Positions 16,893-25,870 of a stretch of DNA of 64,000 bases are shown here, one piece after another; the stretch's first letter is position 1; each line of letters starts with the position of its first letter. The DNA lies in assembly GCA_019187665.1 (NCBI GenBank), contig JABARH010000004.1:124001-188000 (forward strand). The letters run 5' to 3'. Origin of the DNA: Anaerolineales bacterium. GTDB lineage: Bacteria; Chloroflexota; Anaerolineae; Anaerolineales; Villigracilaceae. The notes below the pieces were generated by a model. The model saw only the letters and a program-made list of their open reading frames with translations, did no database searches and was not told where the DNA came from. The position numbers and the translations under genes are program-made.

Positions 16893-18830
16893 CTAATCTC
16901 CCGACACAGGTATCTGCCCGCGGATGACTGATAACGGATGACTGACTTTTGCCGGGCTTTTTACATCCGGGCATTTCCAACCGCCGCCGGGATGTTCACG
17001 GCGCAGGTTGGAAAAGGTGGGCAGGATGCCGCAGGCGTAGCAATTTTGGCGGCAGTCCACGCGGATTTTGCCCTCGAGTGACTGACGGAAATCCTGGAAG
17101 AGAAAATTCTTGCGTACCGCGGTGGCAATGTGGTCCCACGCGAAGATCTCGTCGGTGCGGCGCGTGCGATGGGTGTAGAAGGCCGGGTCCAGGCCGCATT
17201 CGGCGAAGGCCGACATCCATATTTCGTGTTTGCGGCTTTCCTCCCAGGCGTCGAACTTCGCGCCGCGTTTCCACGCGGCGTGGATCACCTCGGCGGTGCG
17301 GCGGTCGCCGCGCGCAAGCCAGGCTTCGAGCAGGGTGTCGTCGGGCCTGGTCCACGAGAGTTTGAGGCTGCGGTCGCGCAGGCCGTCTTTGAGCAGTTGT
17401 TGTTTGGCAAGGATGCTTTCGCGCGTATCCACTGAAACCCACTGGAAGGGCGTCTGTGGTTTGGGGACGAGCGTGCCTACGCCCACATTCAATTTCACTT
17501 TCATCCCGGCCGCTTTGCGTCCCTCGGCAATGACTCGCTTGCACAGGTTGACGATGGCTTGCACGTCCTCGATCGTTTCGCTGGGATGGCCGATCATGAA
17601 ATACAACTTGATCGTGGTCCAGCCGCGGCGATAGATCTCGCGCGTGGTGTTGAGGATGTCTTCATCGGGGATGAATTTGTTGATGGTGCGGCGCATCCGT
17701 TCGGAGGCGGCTTCGGGGGCCAGCGTGAATCCGCCGGAGTAATGCTCGCGCAGTTTATCCATCAGGTCTATCGAGACCGATTCGATCCGCAGCGAGGGCA
17801 GCGAGATGGTCAGTTTCTGCCCCTTGAATTTTTCGCTGATCTTGTTGACCAGTTCAACCACGTATGTGAAATCGGAGGAGGACAGCGAGAGCAGCGCGAG
17901 TTCCTCGAATCCTGAAGAGCGGATGGCTTGCGCGGCCGCCTCGACGATATCGTCCACGCTCCGTTCGCGGACGGGGCGCGTGATCATGCCGGCCTGGCAA
18001 AAGCGGCACCCGCGCGTGCAGCCGCGCATGATCTCCACCGAGGCGCGGTTGTGGACAACCTCGATGTTTGGCACGATGAATTTGGTCGGGGGCGGCGGCA
18101 GTTTGCCGACGATGCGCTTCACGATGGTGGCGGGGAGGTTGTCGGCCAATGTTTCCATGTGTGAGACCGTGCCGTCGTCCATGTAGTGGGTTTTGTAAAA
18201 GCGCGGGACGTAGACGCCGGGAATTTTGGCGAGGGCGAGGAGCAGGTCTGCGCGTGTTGCGGATTGTGACTGGCGCGCCTGGACGGCATCAATGATTTCG
18301 TGAATGACCTCTTCGCCTTCGCCGATGACGAACGCGTCAATGAACGCGTGCATCGGTTCGGGGTTGGTGCAGGCGTGCCCGCCCGCGATGACGAGAGGCT
18401 GAGTCTCATCGCGGTCGGCGGAACGCAGGGGAATGCCCGCCAGGTCGAGGATGTTGAGGGTATTGGTGTAGAGGGTCTCGTAGGGCAGGGAAAAGCCCAA
18501 AATATCGAATCCGCCCAGGGGTCGTTTTGATTCGAGCGCGTACAGGGGAATCCCTTGCTCGCGCATTTTTGCTTCCATGTCGGTCCAGACCGAGTAGGCG
18601 CGTTCGGCCAGCGCGTCGTGGCGCTGGTTGATCTGGTCGTAGAGAATTTTCAAGCCGACATTGGAAACGCCGATGTCGTAGATGTCGGGGAAGATGAGGG
18701 CGACGCGCGTCGAGACGGAATCCCAATCCTTGACCACGCTGTTGACCTCGCCGCCGACGTAGCGTGCAGGCTTTTGAACCGATGAAAGGATGCGCTCCAG
18801 TCTGGTTTCGATCTGTTCGGGAGTGAGCAT
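16893..18830 (-). CDS. TIGR03960 B12-binding domain/radical SAM protein
   Basis: A 645-residue protein with an N-terminal cobalamin-binding-like Rossmann domain (VALIFPDIYDIGVSNVGLKIL, GGHACTNPEPMHAFIDAFVIGEGEE) and a central radical SAM domain with the CxxxCxxC cluster ligand motif (MRGCTRGCRFCQAGM). The end has additional Cys (VDCRQNCYACGI). The substrate of TIGR03960 proteins is not established. Start at 18830 because the family begins just before LTPEQIETRLERIL; the long upstream extension of the frame is antisense to the next gene. Confidence 0.9.
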   Translation of the reverse strand: MLTPEQIETRLERILSSVQKPARYVGGEVNSVVKDWDSVSTRVALIFPDIYDIGVSNVGLKILYDQINQRHDALAERAYSVWTDMEAKMREQGIPLYALESKRPLGGFDILGFSLPYETLYTNTLNILDLAGIPLRSADRDETQPLVIAGGHACTNPEPMHAFIDAFVIGEGEEVIHEIIDAVQARQSQSATRADLLLALAKIPGVYVPRFYKTHYMDDGTVSHMETLADNLPATIVKRIVGKLPPPPTKFIVPNIEVVHNRASVEIMRGCTRGCRFCQAGMITRPVRERSVDDIVEAAAQAIRSSGFEELALLSLSSSDFTYVVELVNKISEKFKGQKLTISLPSLRIESVSIDLMDKLREHYSGGFTLAPEAASERMRRTINKFIPDEDILNTTREIYRRGWTTIKLYFMIGHPSETIEDVQAIVNLCKRVIAEGRKAAGMKVKLNVGVGTLVPKPQTPFQWVSVDTRESILAKQQLLKDGLRDRSLKLSWTRPDDTLLEAWLARGDRRTAEVIHAAWKRGAKFDAWEESRKHEIWMSAFAECGLDPAFYTHRTRRTDEIFAWDHIATAVRKNFLFQDFRQSLEGKIRVDCRQNCYACGILPTFSNLRREHPGGGWKCPDVKSPAKVSHPLSVIRGQIPVSGD

Positions 18831-18865
18831 GAAGGGATTATAACTGGAATCGTTCGCTGAAAAAG

Positions 18866-18894
18866 AAATCGGGCTTCTCGCAGAAGCCCGATTT
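18866..18894 (-). terminator. Intrinsic terminator of the bactofilin-like gene
   Basis: AAATCGGGCTTCT and its complement (18866-18878 / 18882-18894) enclose CGC; on the minus strand the stem is followed by CTTTTTC. Confidence 0.8.
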
Positions 18895-18912
18895 CTAATT
18901 GTCCATGAGCGA

Positions 18913-20259
18913 TTATTGTCCTGCCGCCGGTCTGCCAAATTTTTCGCGCCCCCACAGCCAGAGCGCGCCGAGACCGAAGAGGATAACGATGAAGTTGAGC
19001 AGGGCGCCGATGAATCCAAACGGCAGGAACGGGAAGCGCAGGATGGCGATTGCCGCCGCAACGACGATCACGCCGAGGATCATCGGCCAGAATTTGTGTT
19101 CCGCCAGCGAAGGGTTGATCTTGCCGAGCAGCCACGTACCGATCCATTCTCCGACCACGATTTTGGCCAGATAGGAAGCGGCCAGGAGGAAGCCAGCCAT
19201 GAGGATGAGCAGGGCCAGAACGCCGACCAGGACGATAACGCCGCTTACTGCACCAAGAGTGAACATGCCGAAAACGACCGCGCCGAAGATTGTGGCGAGC
19301 AGGATTGCCAGCAGCGCGAAGAAGAAGGCGGCCCAGGCGATGGCGCCCCAGCCCAGGCTGGCGGCCGGTTTTGTGCGCAGGGTTTCGGGCAGGATTTTCA
19401 TAAAGTTGGGGAAGAGCCAGCCGAGGCAGAGGCCGAACAAAATCAGCGTGGCGGCGAAACGAATTAGGTCGAGCGCCCAGGCGACGGTTTTTTCTGCGGG
19501 TGTTTGTTCGAGGCGGATGTCATCGCTGTCCAGCTCCGGTTCGGTGCGTGTGATCTTGCCGCCGACCGCGCTGGCGGGGATGTTCAAGTCGAAAGCGCTG
19601 GTATATTCCAGGTTGCCGGTGATGCGGGCGGAATCGCTGACGGTGAGGCCGGCTGGAACGCTGGGGATGGAAATAGGCATGTCGGTCATGTACAGGTTCA
19701 GCGGCGGCATTTCTTCGCTGTCGGTGGTCACGTCCACGTAGGCGCTGACGTTCCCATCGAATTGACCGCGTAGTTCGAGCGCGGCGGTCCCCGCGGTAAC
19801 GTCGCCGGTTACGTCGCCCGCGAGCAGGGCCTGAGCGCCGCCCATGGCCAGGTCGCCGCCGACGCGGCTGCCGTCGCGGGTCTCGAGTGAAGCGCCCGCG
19901 GCCACCAGGTCGTCGCCAATGATCGCATCAGGACCGATTTGTAGCCCGGCGCCCGCGATGCGCGCATCATCAGTAATATTTCCGTTAATAACAACCGCCT
20001 GTCCGGCTGCCATCACGTCGCCCTCTACGGTTCCGTTGACGGTGATGCTCGCGCCGAAGGCGACCAGATCGCCTTTGATCACGCCGTTCACGGTGACGGT
20101 TTCCGCGGAGGCGTATAAATCATCCTCGATCACCTCGCCTTCTTCGATCACGATGTGCTGTCCGTTGCGGCTTTCGAAGGCGCGCGCCGGATGGGTCGCG
20201 GTCAGGGTCAAGCCGATCAGCGCGGCGGCCATGAAAATAAATTTGACTGTTTTGTTCAT
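18913..20259 (-). CDS. Exported bactofilin-like beta-helix protein with C-terminal membrane domain
   Basis: A 448-residue protein. The signal peptide is residues 1-27 (cleavage near AHPARA-F). Residues 35-215 are bactofilin-like (DUF583) turns of about 18 residues rich in G and V (VTVNGVIKGDLVAFGASITVNGTVEGD). Four to five hydrophobic helices follow (from about 270) and the tail is basic. Bactofilins are polymer-forming scaffold proteins, usually cytoplasmic; the exported form with a membrane anchor is common in uncharacterised bacterial proteins. Probably an envelope scaffold. Spacing to neighbours and its own terminator suggest a single-gene unit. Confidence 0.85.
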   Translation of the reverse strand: MNKTVKFIFMAAALIGLTLTATHPARAFESRNGQHIVIEEGEVIEDDLYASAETVTVNGVIKGDLVAFGASITVNGTVEGDVMAAGQAVVINGNITDDARIAGAGLQIGPDAIIGDDLVAAGASLETRDGSRVGGDLAMGGAQALLAGDVTGDVTAGTAALELRGQFDGNVSAYVDVTTDSEEMPPLNLYMTDMPISIPSVPAGLTVSDSARITGNLEYTSAFDLNIPASAVGGKITRTEPELDSDDIRLEQTPAEKTVAWALDLIRFAATLILFGLCLGWLFPNFMKILPETLRTKPAASLGWGAIAWAAFFFALLAILLATIFGAVVFGMFTLGAVSGVIVLVGVLALLILMAGFLLAASYLAKIVVGEWIGTWLLGKINPSLAEHKFWPMILGVIVVAAAIAILRFPFLPFGFIGALLNFIVILFGLGALWLWGREKFGRPAAGQ

Positions 20260-20558
20260 GAAATTCTCCTTGGAGTCAGGGCGTCGGCAGTTTTATCAGG
20301 GAGTAGGCATGCCTGGCGTTCTCTACCGCCAGCCATCCTGTGGTGCGTATATTTCGCGAGGTTTACGTATGTCTGTTAACTCACGTTATGCGGCGCTGAA
20401 ATTGCGTGGCGACGTCTCTTAACATACGTTGTATCATAAAAAAGTTTCTGCGGGGAAGTCGTTGCACCGGTCATCTGCTGGCCGGAGTAGCCCAAACGGA
20501 TAAGGCCGGTTGCGCCAACATGCTTTAAAATAAACATAAACCAAATAAGGAGGTTTCC
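20260..20558. other. Intergenic region with small hairpin repeats
   Basis: Contains TGGCGTTCTCTACCGCCAGCCATC (about 20312-20336), a hairpin repeated in variant form at 23274-23298. An AT-rich stretch and AAGGAGG lie just before the lipoprotein gene at 20559. No gene seen. Confidence 0.5.
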
Positions 20559-21209
20559 ATGAAACGACTGACCCTGATCGTACTTGCGCTTTTGCTTGCG
20601 GGATGCAGCGCTTTTCAGCCGGTGCCGCCCACTCCGCAGCCGACGCCGGTGCCGCCCACTCCGCAGGTGATCATTGCCACCGTGATCGTGACCGTCGTAC
20701 CGACCGAACGACCGACCCAGCCGCCCGTGCCAACGAACACCCCTGTGCCAACGCTGCCGCCGCCCACTGTGGCGAACACCGAGGTCCCGGCGACGGAGAC
20801 TGCCGCCCCGCCCGCGGGCGGGGCGCTGACGGTTCCCGCGTCCCTGTATGGGACGGCCTTCTCGAACGTCACCCTGTCCGGCGATCATTTCTCATTGCGC
20901 TGTGAGCCAAAGAGCCTCGCCTTCGATGTGACCGTCTCCGATATTTACATTACCGTGATGGAATTCTACTATCGCATCCGCGATAAGCATTCCACCTATG
21001 TGCCGGAATGGTCGCGCGGCGCGAATCTGGATTCGCAGGGCGGCGGCCGTTTCACCCTGACGTTCAGCGGCGAGTCGGTGACGCCCGATAACCGCAAGGC
21101 GAACGGCTGGTTCGACATTCAATTGGTGGGTTTGAACAAGTTGGGACAGGTAGTGGGACGCACCGAAAAGATCGTGGATCTGGTGACCTATACGATTGAC
21201 TGTCCATAG
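20559..21209 (+). CDS. Lipoprotein with Pro/Thr-rich linker, function unknown
   Basis: A 216-residue lipoprotein: signal peptide with lipobox LAGC (Cys near 15), then a Pro/Thr/Val-rich low-complexity linker to about residue 85 (PTPQPTPVPPTP type) that would extend the domain from the surface. A C-terminal beta-rich domain of about 125 residues carries two Cys (SLRCEPKSL and TIDCP), which may form a disulfide. Strong AAGGAGG upstream. No family recognised. Followed by a shared terminator. Confidence 0.75.
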   Translation: MKRLTLIVLALLLAGCSAFQPVPPTPQPTPVPPTPQVIIATVIVTVVPTERPTQPPVPTNTPVPTLPPPTVANTEVPATETAAPPAGGALTVPASLYGTAFSNVTLSGDHFSLRCEPKSLAFDVTVSDIYITVMEFYYRIRDKHSTYVPEWSRGANLDSQGGGRFTLTFSGESVTPDNRKANGWFDIQLVGLNKLGQVVGRTEKIVDLVTYTIDCP

Positions 21210-21230
21210 GTTTTGCAGGAGCGTGAAAAG

Positions 21231-21263
21231 CAACGTCCCTCGAACCTTGTTCGAGGGACGTTG
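21231..21263. terminator. Bidirectional intrinsic terminator
   Basis: CAACGTCCCTCGAA (21231-21244) pairs with TTCGAGGGACGTTG (21250-21263) between two convergent genes. Confidence 0.85.
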
Positions 21264-21296
21264 TGTTGGAAGGAACTCTTCCGGGGAACTTCGACT

Positions 21297-23174
21297 CTAG
21301 TTGTCCGGGAAGCGGATGGGGTCGCCTTCGTGAGGAGCCTCGTTGTAGTTGGGGCGGGCGCGAAGGGCAAATGCCTGATCGGGGGTGGACACTCCAAGGA
21401 TGGAGGCCGCCAGTGCAAGGCGTTCGTAGGCTTTGCGCGCGGCGCTCGCGGCGGCGGCATAGTTCCAGTTGTTGAGCTGGAGCACAGCCATGTTGGCCTG
21501 GTTGTTCGCGAACATCACATGCATGGCGACGCTGGCATAACCCGGGTCGGCCTGCAGATCGGCAAGGAGTTCGTTGGCCCAGTTCAGGTAGCCTGCGGTC
21601 TCCCAGCGATAGAGGTTGTCCTTGTTGAACATACCAAATTTATTGGTCAGGGAGATGTAACTCATCACCGTATGACTTTCATCGCCAGAATTGGCAAAAT
21701 AGAAGTTACCCAGGGCGGGGTAGTCAATGTCCATTTCCCAGTCATAGCCGTCGTGGGGGTGGGACAGGCTCAGATGGTGGCCGCCTTCGTGAATAGTGGT
21801 GGCGGTGAAACCGTAGCCCAGGGCGCGGTAGTAGGGTGTATCGAATTGGAACACTGCGCTCTGTGTGCCGTCCACCCAGTTGTCATCCGCGAAGCCCAAC
21901 AGACCAAGTTGTGAGCCCATGCTGGCGTCTTCCGTGTTGAAGGCGTGGATGGGAACAACATAGTCGGCTGCGCCGTAGGTTGGAATGTACGTCGGCCGGT
22001 TCAGCTCTTCGAAGTAGCAGAACGGTTCGGCAAATGTGTCGCCATAGAAGTTCCAGCAGTCATTGCTGGAGTCGAGCCCGGTGAAGATGCGGATGGCCAG
22101 TTGGGCGCCGGCGTCAATCGGGTCTACCTGTGTCATGTTGGTTTGCCAGGTGTAGTGTGGCTGGAAGGCTTTGAACTCCTGGTTCACTTTGGCGGGGCTG
22201 ATCCAATCTGTACCGGTGTTGGCTGGATCGTCTTCCATCATGTTGATGTGCACGATCTTCTTGCCGCCGTAACCGGGAGCGGTCACCATGGGGTCGTACA
22301 GTGGCGAGGGGGTGAAGAGCAGGTTAATGGCCACAAAGCGGGTGAGCAGTCCCATGTCATCGTCAAGTCCTGCCGGATCGTGGAAACCAGCGGCGTCGTA
22401 CTCCCAGATGGGAGGCATGCGGTAATCACTATAGCCGTCGCCGTCCACATCTGTATCATCCACGTTCCAGTTGTCGGTCCAGGCTTCGGGGCCGGCGGAG
22501 AAATCGTAGAACCACAGACGACTGGCCGAGCCGCCGTACGCGATCATTTTGCGCGAAGAGCGCAGGCTTCCAAAGTTGTAGCCGGTGTCCGGGTCGGGCT
22601 CATCGGTCTTGGTGTACACATGGAACTTAAAGCCCGGGTCGTTGTACCAGTTGATGAACACGATGGTGTAGGCCTTTGTGGTAAGACCAAGTTTTGTAGC
22701 CAGGTAGGTTTCCACGCGTGTGGCTGGGATGTAGAGAACGGGGCCGGTCACATCCAGGATGTTGTTAACTTGATCGTTGTAGTCCTCCTGGAACAGCGTC
22801 GGATCGCCCGGCGTTCCAATGAACTTCAAATACTTGAAGAAGTTAGTGTTGAACGCGTCGTTTTTGAAGATGTAGTTATAAGTGAATTCATAGCGCAGCC
22901 CCATGTCCCGTCCAGGAGACCCGTAGAACTCGGGGTAGCGCACTACAGGTTCGTAGGCTGCCGGAAGCCAGGCGGCGATATCGCCTGTATCCACCTGGGA
23001 TGGCGTGTAACCGACGAACACAATATTGACGGGAATCGGCAGTGTGTAGTCAACAAATACGTCCGGCGCCAGGGCGGGCTGTCCCGGAGCAGAGGGGGAC
23101 GTGGCAGACGCGGCGCTGGTAAAAAAGAGCGAAAGCACCACCAGGATGCTGGCTAACGTAAATAGTCTTTTCAT
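21297..23174 (-). CDS. Secreted metzincin-like zinc metalloprotease
   Basis: A 625-residue exported protein with a signal peptide (residues 1-24). The zinc-binding motif is HEGGHHLSLSH (His462, Glu463, His466, His472) followed by VMSYIS, a Met-turn typical of metzincins. The usual Gly of HExxHxxGxxH is Ser here. The long N-terminal half (25-450) is unassigned and Tyr/Asp-rich. Probably an extracellular protease acting on peptides or proteins for nutrition or envelope turnover. It is monocistronic, with a shared terminator at its 3' side and a 360-base leader region. Confidence 0.8.
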   Translation of the reverse strand: MKRLFTLASILVVLSLFFTSAASATSPSAPGQPALAPDVFVDYTLPIPVNIVFVGYTPSQVDTGDIAAWLPAAYEPVVRYPEFYGSPGRDMGLRYEFTYNYIFKNDAFNTNFFKYLKFIGTPGDPTLFQEDYNDQVNNILDVTGPVLYIPATRVETYLATKLGLTTKAYTIVFINWYNDPGFKFHVYTKTDEPDPDTGYNFGSLRSSRKMIAYGGSASRLWFYDFSAGPEAWTDNWNVDDTDVDGDGYSDYRMPPIWEYDAAGFHDPAGLDDDMGLLTRFVAINLLFTPSPLYDPMVTAPGYGGKKIVHINMMEDDPANTGTDWISPAKVNQEFKAFQPHYTWQTNMTQVDPIDAGAQLAIRIFTGLDSSNDCWNFYGDTFAEPFCYFEELNRPTYIPTYGAADYVVPIHAFNTEDASMGSQLGLLGFADDNWVDGTQSAVFQFDTPYYRALGYGFTATTIHEGGHHLSLSHPHDGYDWEMDIDYPALGNFYFANSGDESHTVMSYISLTNKFGMFNKDNLYRWETAGYLNWANELLADLQADPGYASVAMHVMFANNQANMAVLQLNNWNYAAAASAARKAYERLALAASILGVSTPDQAFALRARPNYNEAPHEGDPIRFPDN

Positions 23175-23533
23175 GCTGTTTCTCCTTGGTTAACGTGAAA
23201 TGAAAAAACCTTGCACAACTTGCAGCGTTGAGAATCGAAGGTTGGTTTTCTGTAGTTTGGAACTTCCGCATAATTGGCGTTTTCTGACGCCAGCCATCTG
23301 TTCGGCGCGTTAGAGAATGCGCCTTGCGCAGTGTTTTGCGTCCGCTCTGTTGTTGCCTCCTTTTGAAATAACTGGGTATACGCGCGAATCAACCCGCGTC
23401 GGGGTTGAACATGAACATGGTTTTGTTTTGAACTTTTTCATGCGCACGCGTTCATTTTAAGACTGTTTTCATAATTTTACAAGATGCACCGGGGCCAATA
23501 TGCAGGACTCGCGGCAGGGCGGCCGTTCCCGCC
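23175..23533. other. Intergenic region with hairpins
   Basis: Contains the TTGGCGTTTTCTGACGCCAGCCATCTG hairpin (about 23273-23299), the GGCGCGTTAGAGAATGCGCC hairpin (23303-23324) and AT-rich sequence. No gene, RNA or promoter I can support with confidence. Confidence 0.4.
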
Positions 23534-24205
23534 TTATGGCCTTCTGAAGCGTTTCGTGATCTCGCGTTTCAATATTTCCACGGCCTGGCTTTGCCCTTTT
23601 TCCCGCGCCAGGTCGAGGGCGATCTTCCCATCGCCGGTCTGCGCGTGCAGGTCCGCGCCGGATAAGATGAGTAGTTGAACGATCTCCGCGTTGCCGTTTC
23701 TCGCCGCCGTATGAAGAGGAGTAAATCCGGCCCCTTCGTGAACGTTGGGATGGGCGCCGTTTTTCAGCAGCGCTTTCACAATAGAAACGTGGTTTCCGGC
23801 CACCGCCGACTGGAGCGGCGTCGCGCCGATGGGATTGTTCGAGGGTGTGTTCACCGATGCCCCGGCTTTGACGAGATAATCTGCCGCCTCGAGATGTCCG
23901 AAGAAACACGCCAGTCCCAGCGGTTGGAACCCGTCGTCCGCGAAAACGTTGACCAGTTCCGGCTGACGCGCCAAAATGCGGATGATGTGTGTGGTGCGCC
24001 CGATCGCGGACGCCTCGAAAATGTCGAGCGTCACCTTTTTGTCGGCGAGATACTCTGCTAGATGGGGTTCAAGGTGATAGGCTGCCACCAGCACCGGGCT
24101 GAGTCCCTTTTCGGCGGCGTGGATCAGCCCGGAATCCAGGAGCAGGAAGCGTTCGACCGCCTCTTTATTTCCCGCGCGTATGGCGTCAAAAAATTTTACA
24201 CTCAT
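23534..24205 (-). CDS. Ankyrin repeat protein
   Basis: A 223-residue protein made of five to six ankyrin repeats of about 33 residues, the later ones canonical (GFTPLHTAARNGNAEIVQLLILSGADLHAQ). Ankyrin domains bind proteins; no partner is indicated. I prefer the start at 24205 (MSVKFFDAIRAG begins the first helix pair); an in-frame ATG at 24247 next to the Nudix stop is the alternative and would fit translational coupling. Cytoplasmic. Confidence 0.85.
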   Translation of the reverse strand: MSVKFFDAIRAGNKEAVERFLLLDSGLIHAAEKGLSPVLVAAYHLEPHLAEYLADKKVTLDIFEASAIGRTTHIIRILARQPELVNVFADDGFQPLGLACFFGHLEAADYLVKAGASVNTPSNNPIGATPLQSAVAGNHVSIVKALLKNGAHPNVHEGAGFTPLHTAARNGNAEIVQLLILSGADLHAQTGDGKIALDLAREKGQSQAVEILKREITKRFRRP

Positions 24206-24247
24206 GGTTGATCTGATGTTTGCGCCAGTTATCGGCCTTGCTGGCAT

Positions 24248-24784
24248 CTATTGCCAGCGCTGCAAAACATTCAATGCAGACGGCCGGCGGCGATGCCATT
24301 TCATGATTTCCAGAAACCACTTGCAAAATTCCTGTGGACGCCGACGCATCCTCGCGGACAATTCTACCAGACCAACGTAGGCCACCTCGCCGACTTCTTC
24401 CGCGTCAAACCTGACCCGGGCGGGATCCACCTCGCCCTCGTACGCCACGCTGATCTCATTATCGTTCGGGCCGTACTCCATGCGAAACTTGAACAGCGGG
24501 CGCAGGGCGTGCGCGTCCACGCCCAATTCTTCTTTTGCGCCTCGTATCGCCGCCTCGAGATAACTTTCCCCCGCTTTGACATGCTCCGATACCGAGCAAT
24601 CCCACAGCGATGCGTATTGCCTGCGGTCCGCGCTGCGCTTTTGGATGAGCAGGCATCCGGCGGAGTCGAATAGCAGGAGGTGAACTCCGCGATGGAGCGA
24701 TCCGCTGCGGTGGACGTCGGAACGAGCGGCTTGTCCGATCACGTTATCGGTATCGTCAACGATGTCGAAGAGTTCTTCAGTCAT
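24248..24784 (-). CDS. Nudix hydrolase, IPP-isomerase-like subfamily
   Basis: A 178-residue protein starting TEELFDIVDDTDNVIGQA and containing LIQKRSADRRQYASLWDCSVSEHV followed by the Nudix box AGESYLEAAIRGAKEELGV. This layout is that of the YfcD/isopentenyl-diphosphate-isomerase-like Nudix group, which hydrolyse nucleoside or other diphosphates. Two box positions deviate (Ser for the first Gly, Gly for the first Glu of RExxEE), so activity is uncertain. It precedes the ankyrin gene on the same strand. Confidence 0.8.
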   Translation of the reverse strand: MTEELFDIVDDTDNVIGQAARSDVHRSGSLHRGVHLLLFDSAGCLLIQKRSADRRQYASLWDCSVSEHVKAGESYLEAAIRGAKEELGVDAHALRPLFKFRMEYGPNDNEISVAYEGEVDPARVRFDAEEVGEVAYVGLVELSARMRRRPQEFCKWFLEIMKWHRRRPSALNVLQRWQ

Positions 24785-24788
24785 GGAA

Positions 24789-24873
24789 GTACACAGGTAG
24801 ACACGTACACAGGTAAAAGATAGACACGTAAACGGGATGACCTGCCTACGTGTTTACCTGTGTACTTGTTTAC
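24789..24873. repeat. 8-bp minisatellite tract 1, inverted arms
   Basis: Units of GTANACAC/G (GTACACAG, GTAGACAC) on the left switch to the reverse-complement form (GTGTTTAC, CTGTGTAC) after about 24835. It fills the gap between the Nudix and HAD genes. Confidence 0.85.
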
Positions 24874-24875
24874 TC

Positions 24876-25634
24876 TTAACCGAATAACGCGACAACGTCC
24901 TTCACATGCACGACGCCATCGAAGTCCGCGATGCCGCCTTTGCGCATCTTCGCTCTCTCGCCGTCGGGGTCGCCGAGAGACGAGACGATGATGTCGCCCG
25001 CTTCGATATCCTCTTCTTCGGTATAGCCGTTGAAGGTGACAATGGTCTTGAGTCCGGCGGCTTTGGAGGCTTTCACGCCGTTCTTGGAATCTTCGACGAC
25101 CATCGCTTCGTGCGGTGCGAGTCCGAGTCTTTCGAGCGCGAGGTTGTAGATTTCGGGATCGGGCTTTTTGTTTTTCACCACGTCGCCCGCCAGCACAATG
25201 TCGAAGTGAATGTCTGAAAGAATATTTTCGGTGATGGCTTTTGCGGCCTGTTCGTTGGAGGTTGTGCAAACTCCGATTTTTAATCCCGCGTCCATCGCCT
25301 CTTTCATAAAGCGGTGAATGCCCGGGCGCAGAGGGAGTTTGCCGGTCGCGATCAACTCCACGAAGAGCGCGGTCTTGCGCTTGTGCAGTTGCGGGATGAG
25401 CGCGTCCATTTCCTCCTCGGTCATGGGTTTCGAGAAGCCTTTGGTTTTCCAGTGATGCTTCATGCGTTCTTTGCCGCCCGCGATCTGGAGCAGTTCGTGA
25501 TAATACTCCACGCTCCACTCGTCGGTGAAGCCGAATTCCTTGAAGGTCATGTTGAACGAGACGCGGTGTCCGTCGCGTTCGGTGTCAATGATCACGCCGT
25601 CCTGGTCGAAGAGTACTGCTTTGATTGGTGACAT
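24876..25634 (-). CDS. HAD superfamily phosphatase, CbbY/beta-phosphoglucomutase-like
   Basis: A 252-residue HAD protein. Motif I is DQDGVIIDTE, motif II TTSNEQAAKA, motif III the Lys in KNKKPDPEIY, and motif IV VVEDSKNGV. An inserted helical cap follows motif I. The first Asp is the nucleophile; the second position of DxD is present (DQD), so it is probably a sugar-phosphate phosphatase or mutase. An aldolase and aminotransferase follow on the same strand upstream, suggesting a phosphorylated intermediate as substrate. Start chosen for AAGGAG. Confidence 0.88.
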   Translation of the reverse strand: MSPIKAVLFDQDGVIIDTERDGHRVSFNMTFKEFGFTDEWSVEYYHELLQIAGGKERMKHHWKTKGFSKPMTEEEMDALIPQLHKRKTALFVELIATGKLPLRPGIHRFMKEAMDAGLKIGVCTTSNEQAAKAITENILSDIHFDIVLAGDVVKNKKPDPEIYNLALERLGLAPHEAMVVEDSKNGVKASKAAGLKTIVTFNGYTEEEDIEAGDIIVSSLGDPDGERAKMRKGGIADFDGVVHVKDVVALFG

Positions 25635-25658
25635 GGTTTCACTCCTTGTATACAAGCG

Positions 25659-25870
25659 CACACGTAGACATGTAGACACGTAGACACGTACACACGTACA
25701 CACGTAGACATGTAGATACGTACACACGTACACACGTAGACATGTAGATACGTACACACGTAGACACGTACACACGTACACACGTATAACGTAGACACGT
25801 AGACATGTACAATCGTGTTTACTTGTTTACCTGTGTACCTGTGTACCTGTATACCTGTATACCTGTCTAC
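25659..25870. repeat. 8-bp minisatellite tract 2, inverted arms
   Basis: About 18 units of GTA(G/C)ACAC/T form the left arm (25659-25800); the right arm (25817-25870) has GT(T/G/A)TACCT units. The aminotransferase stop codon (complement of 25867-25869) is the TAG of a repeat unit. Confidence 0.9.
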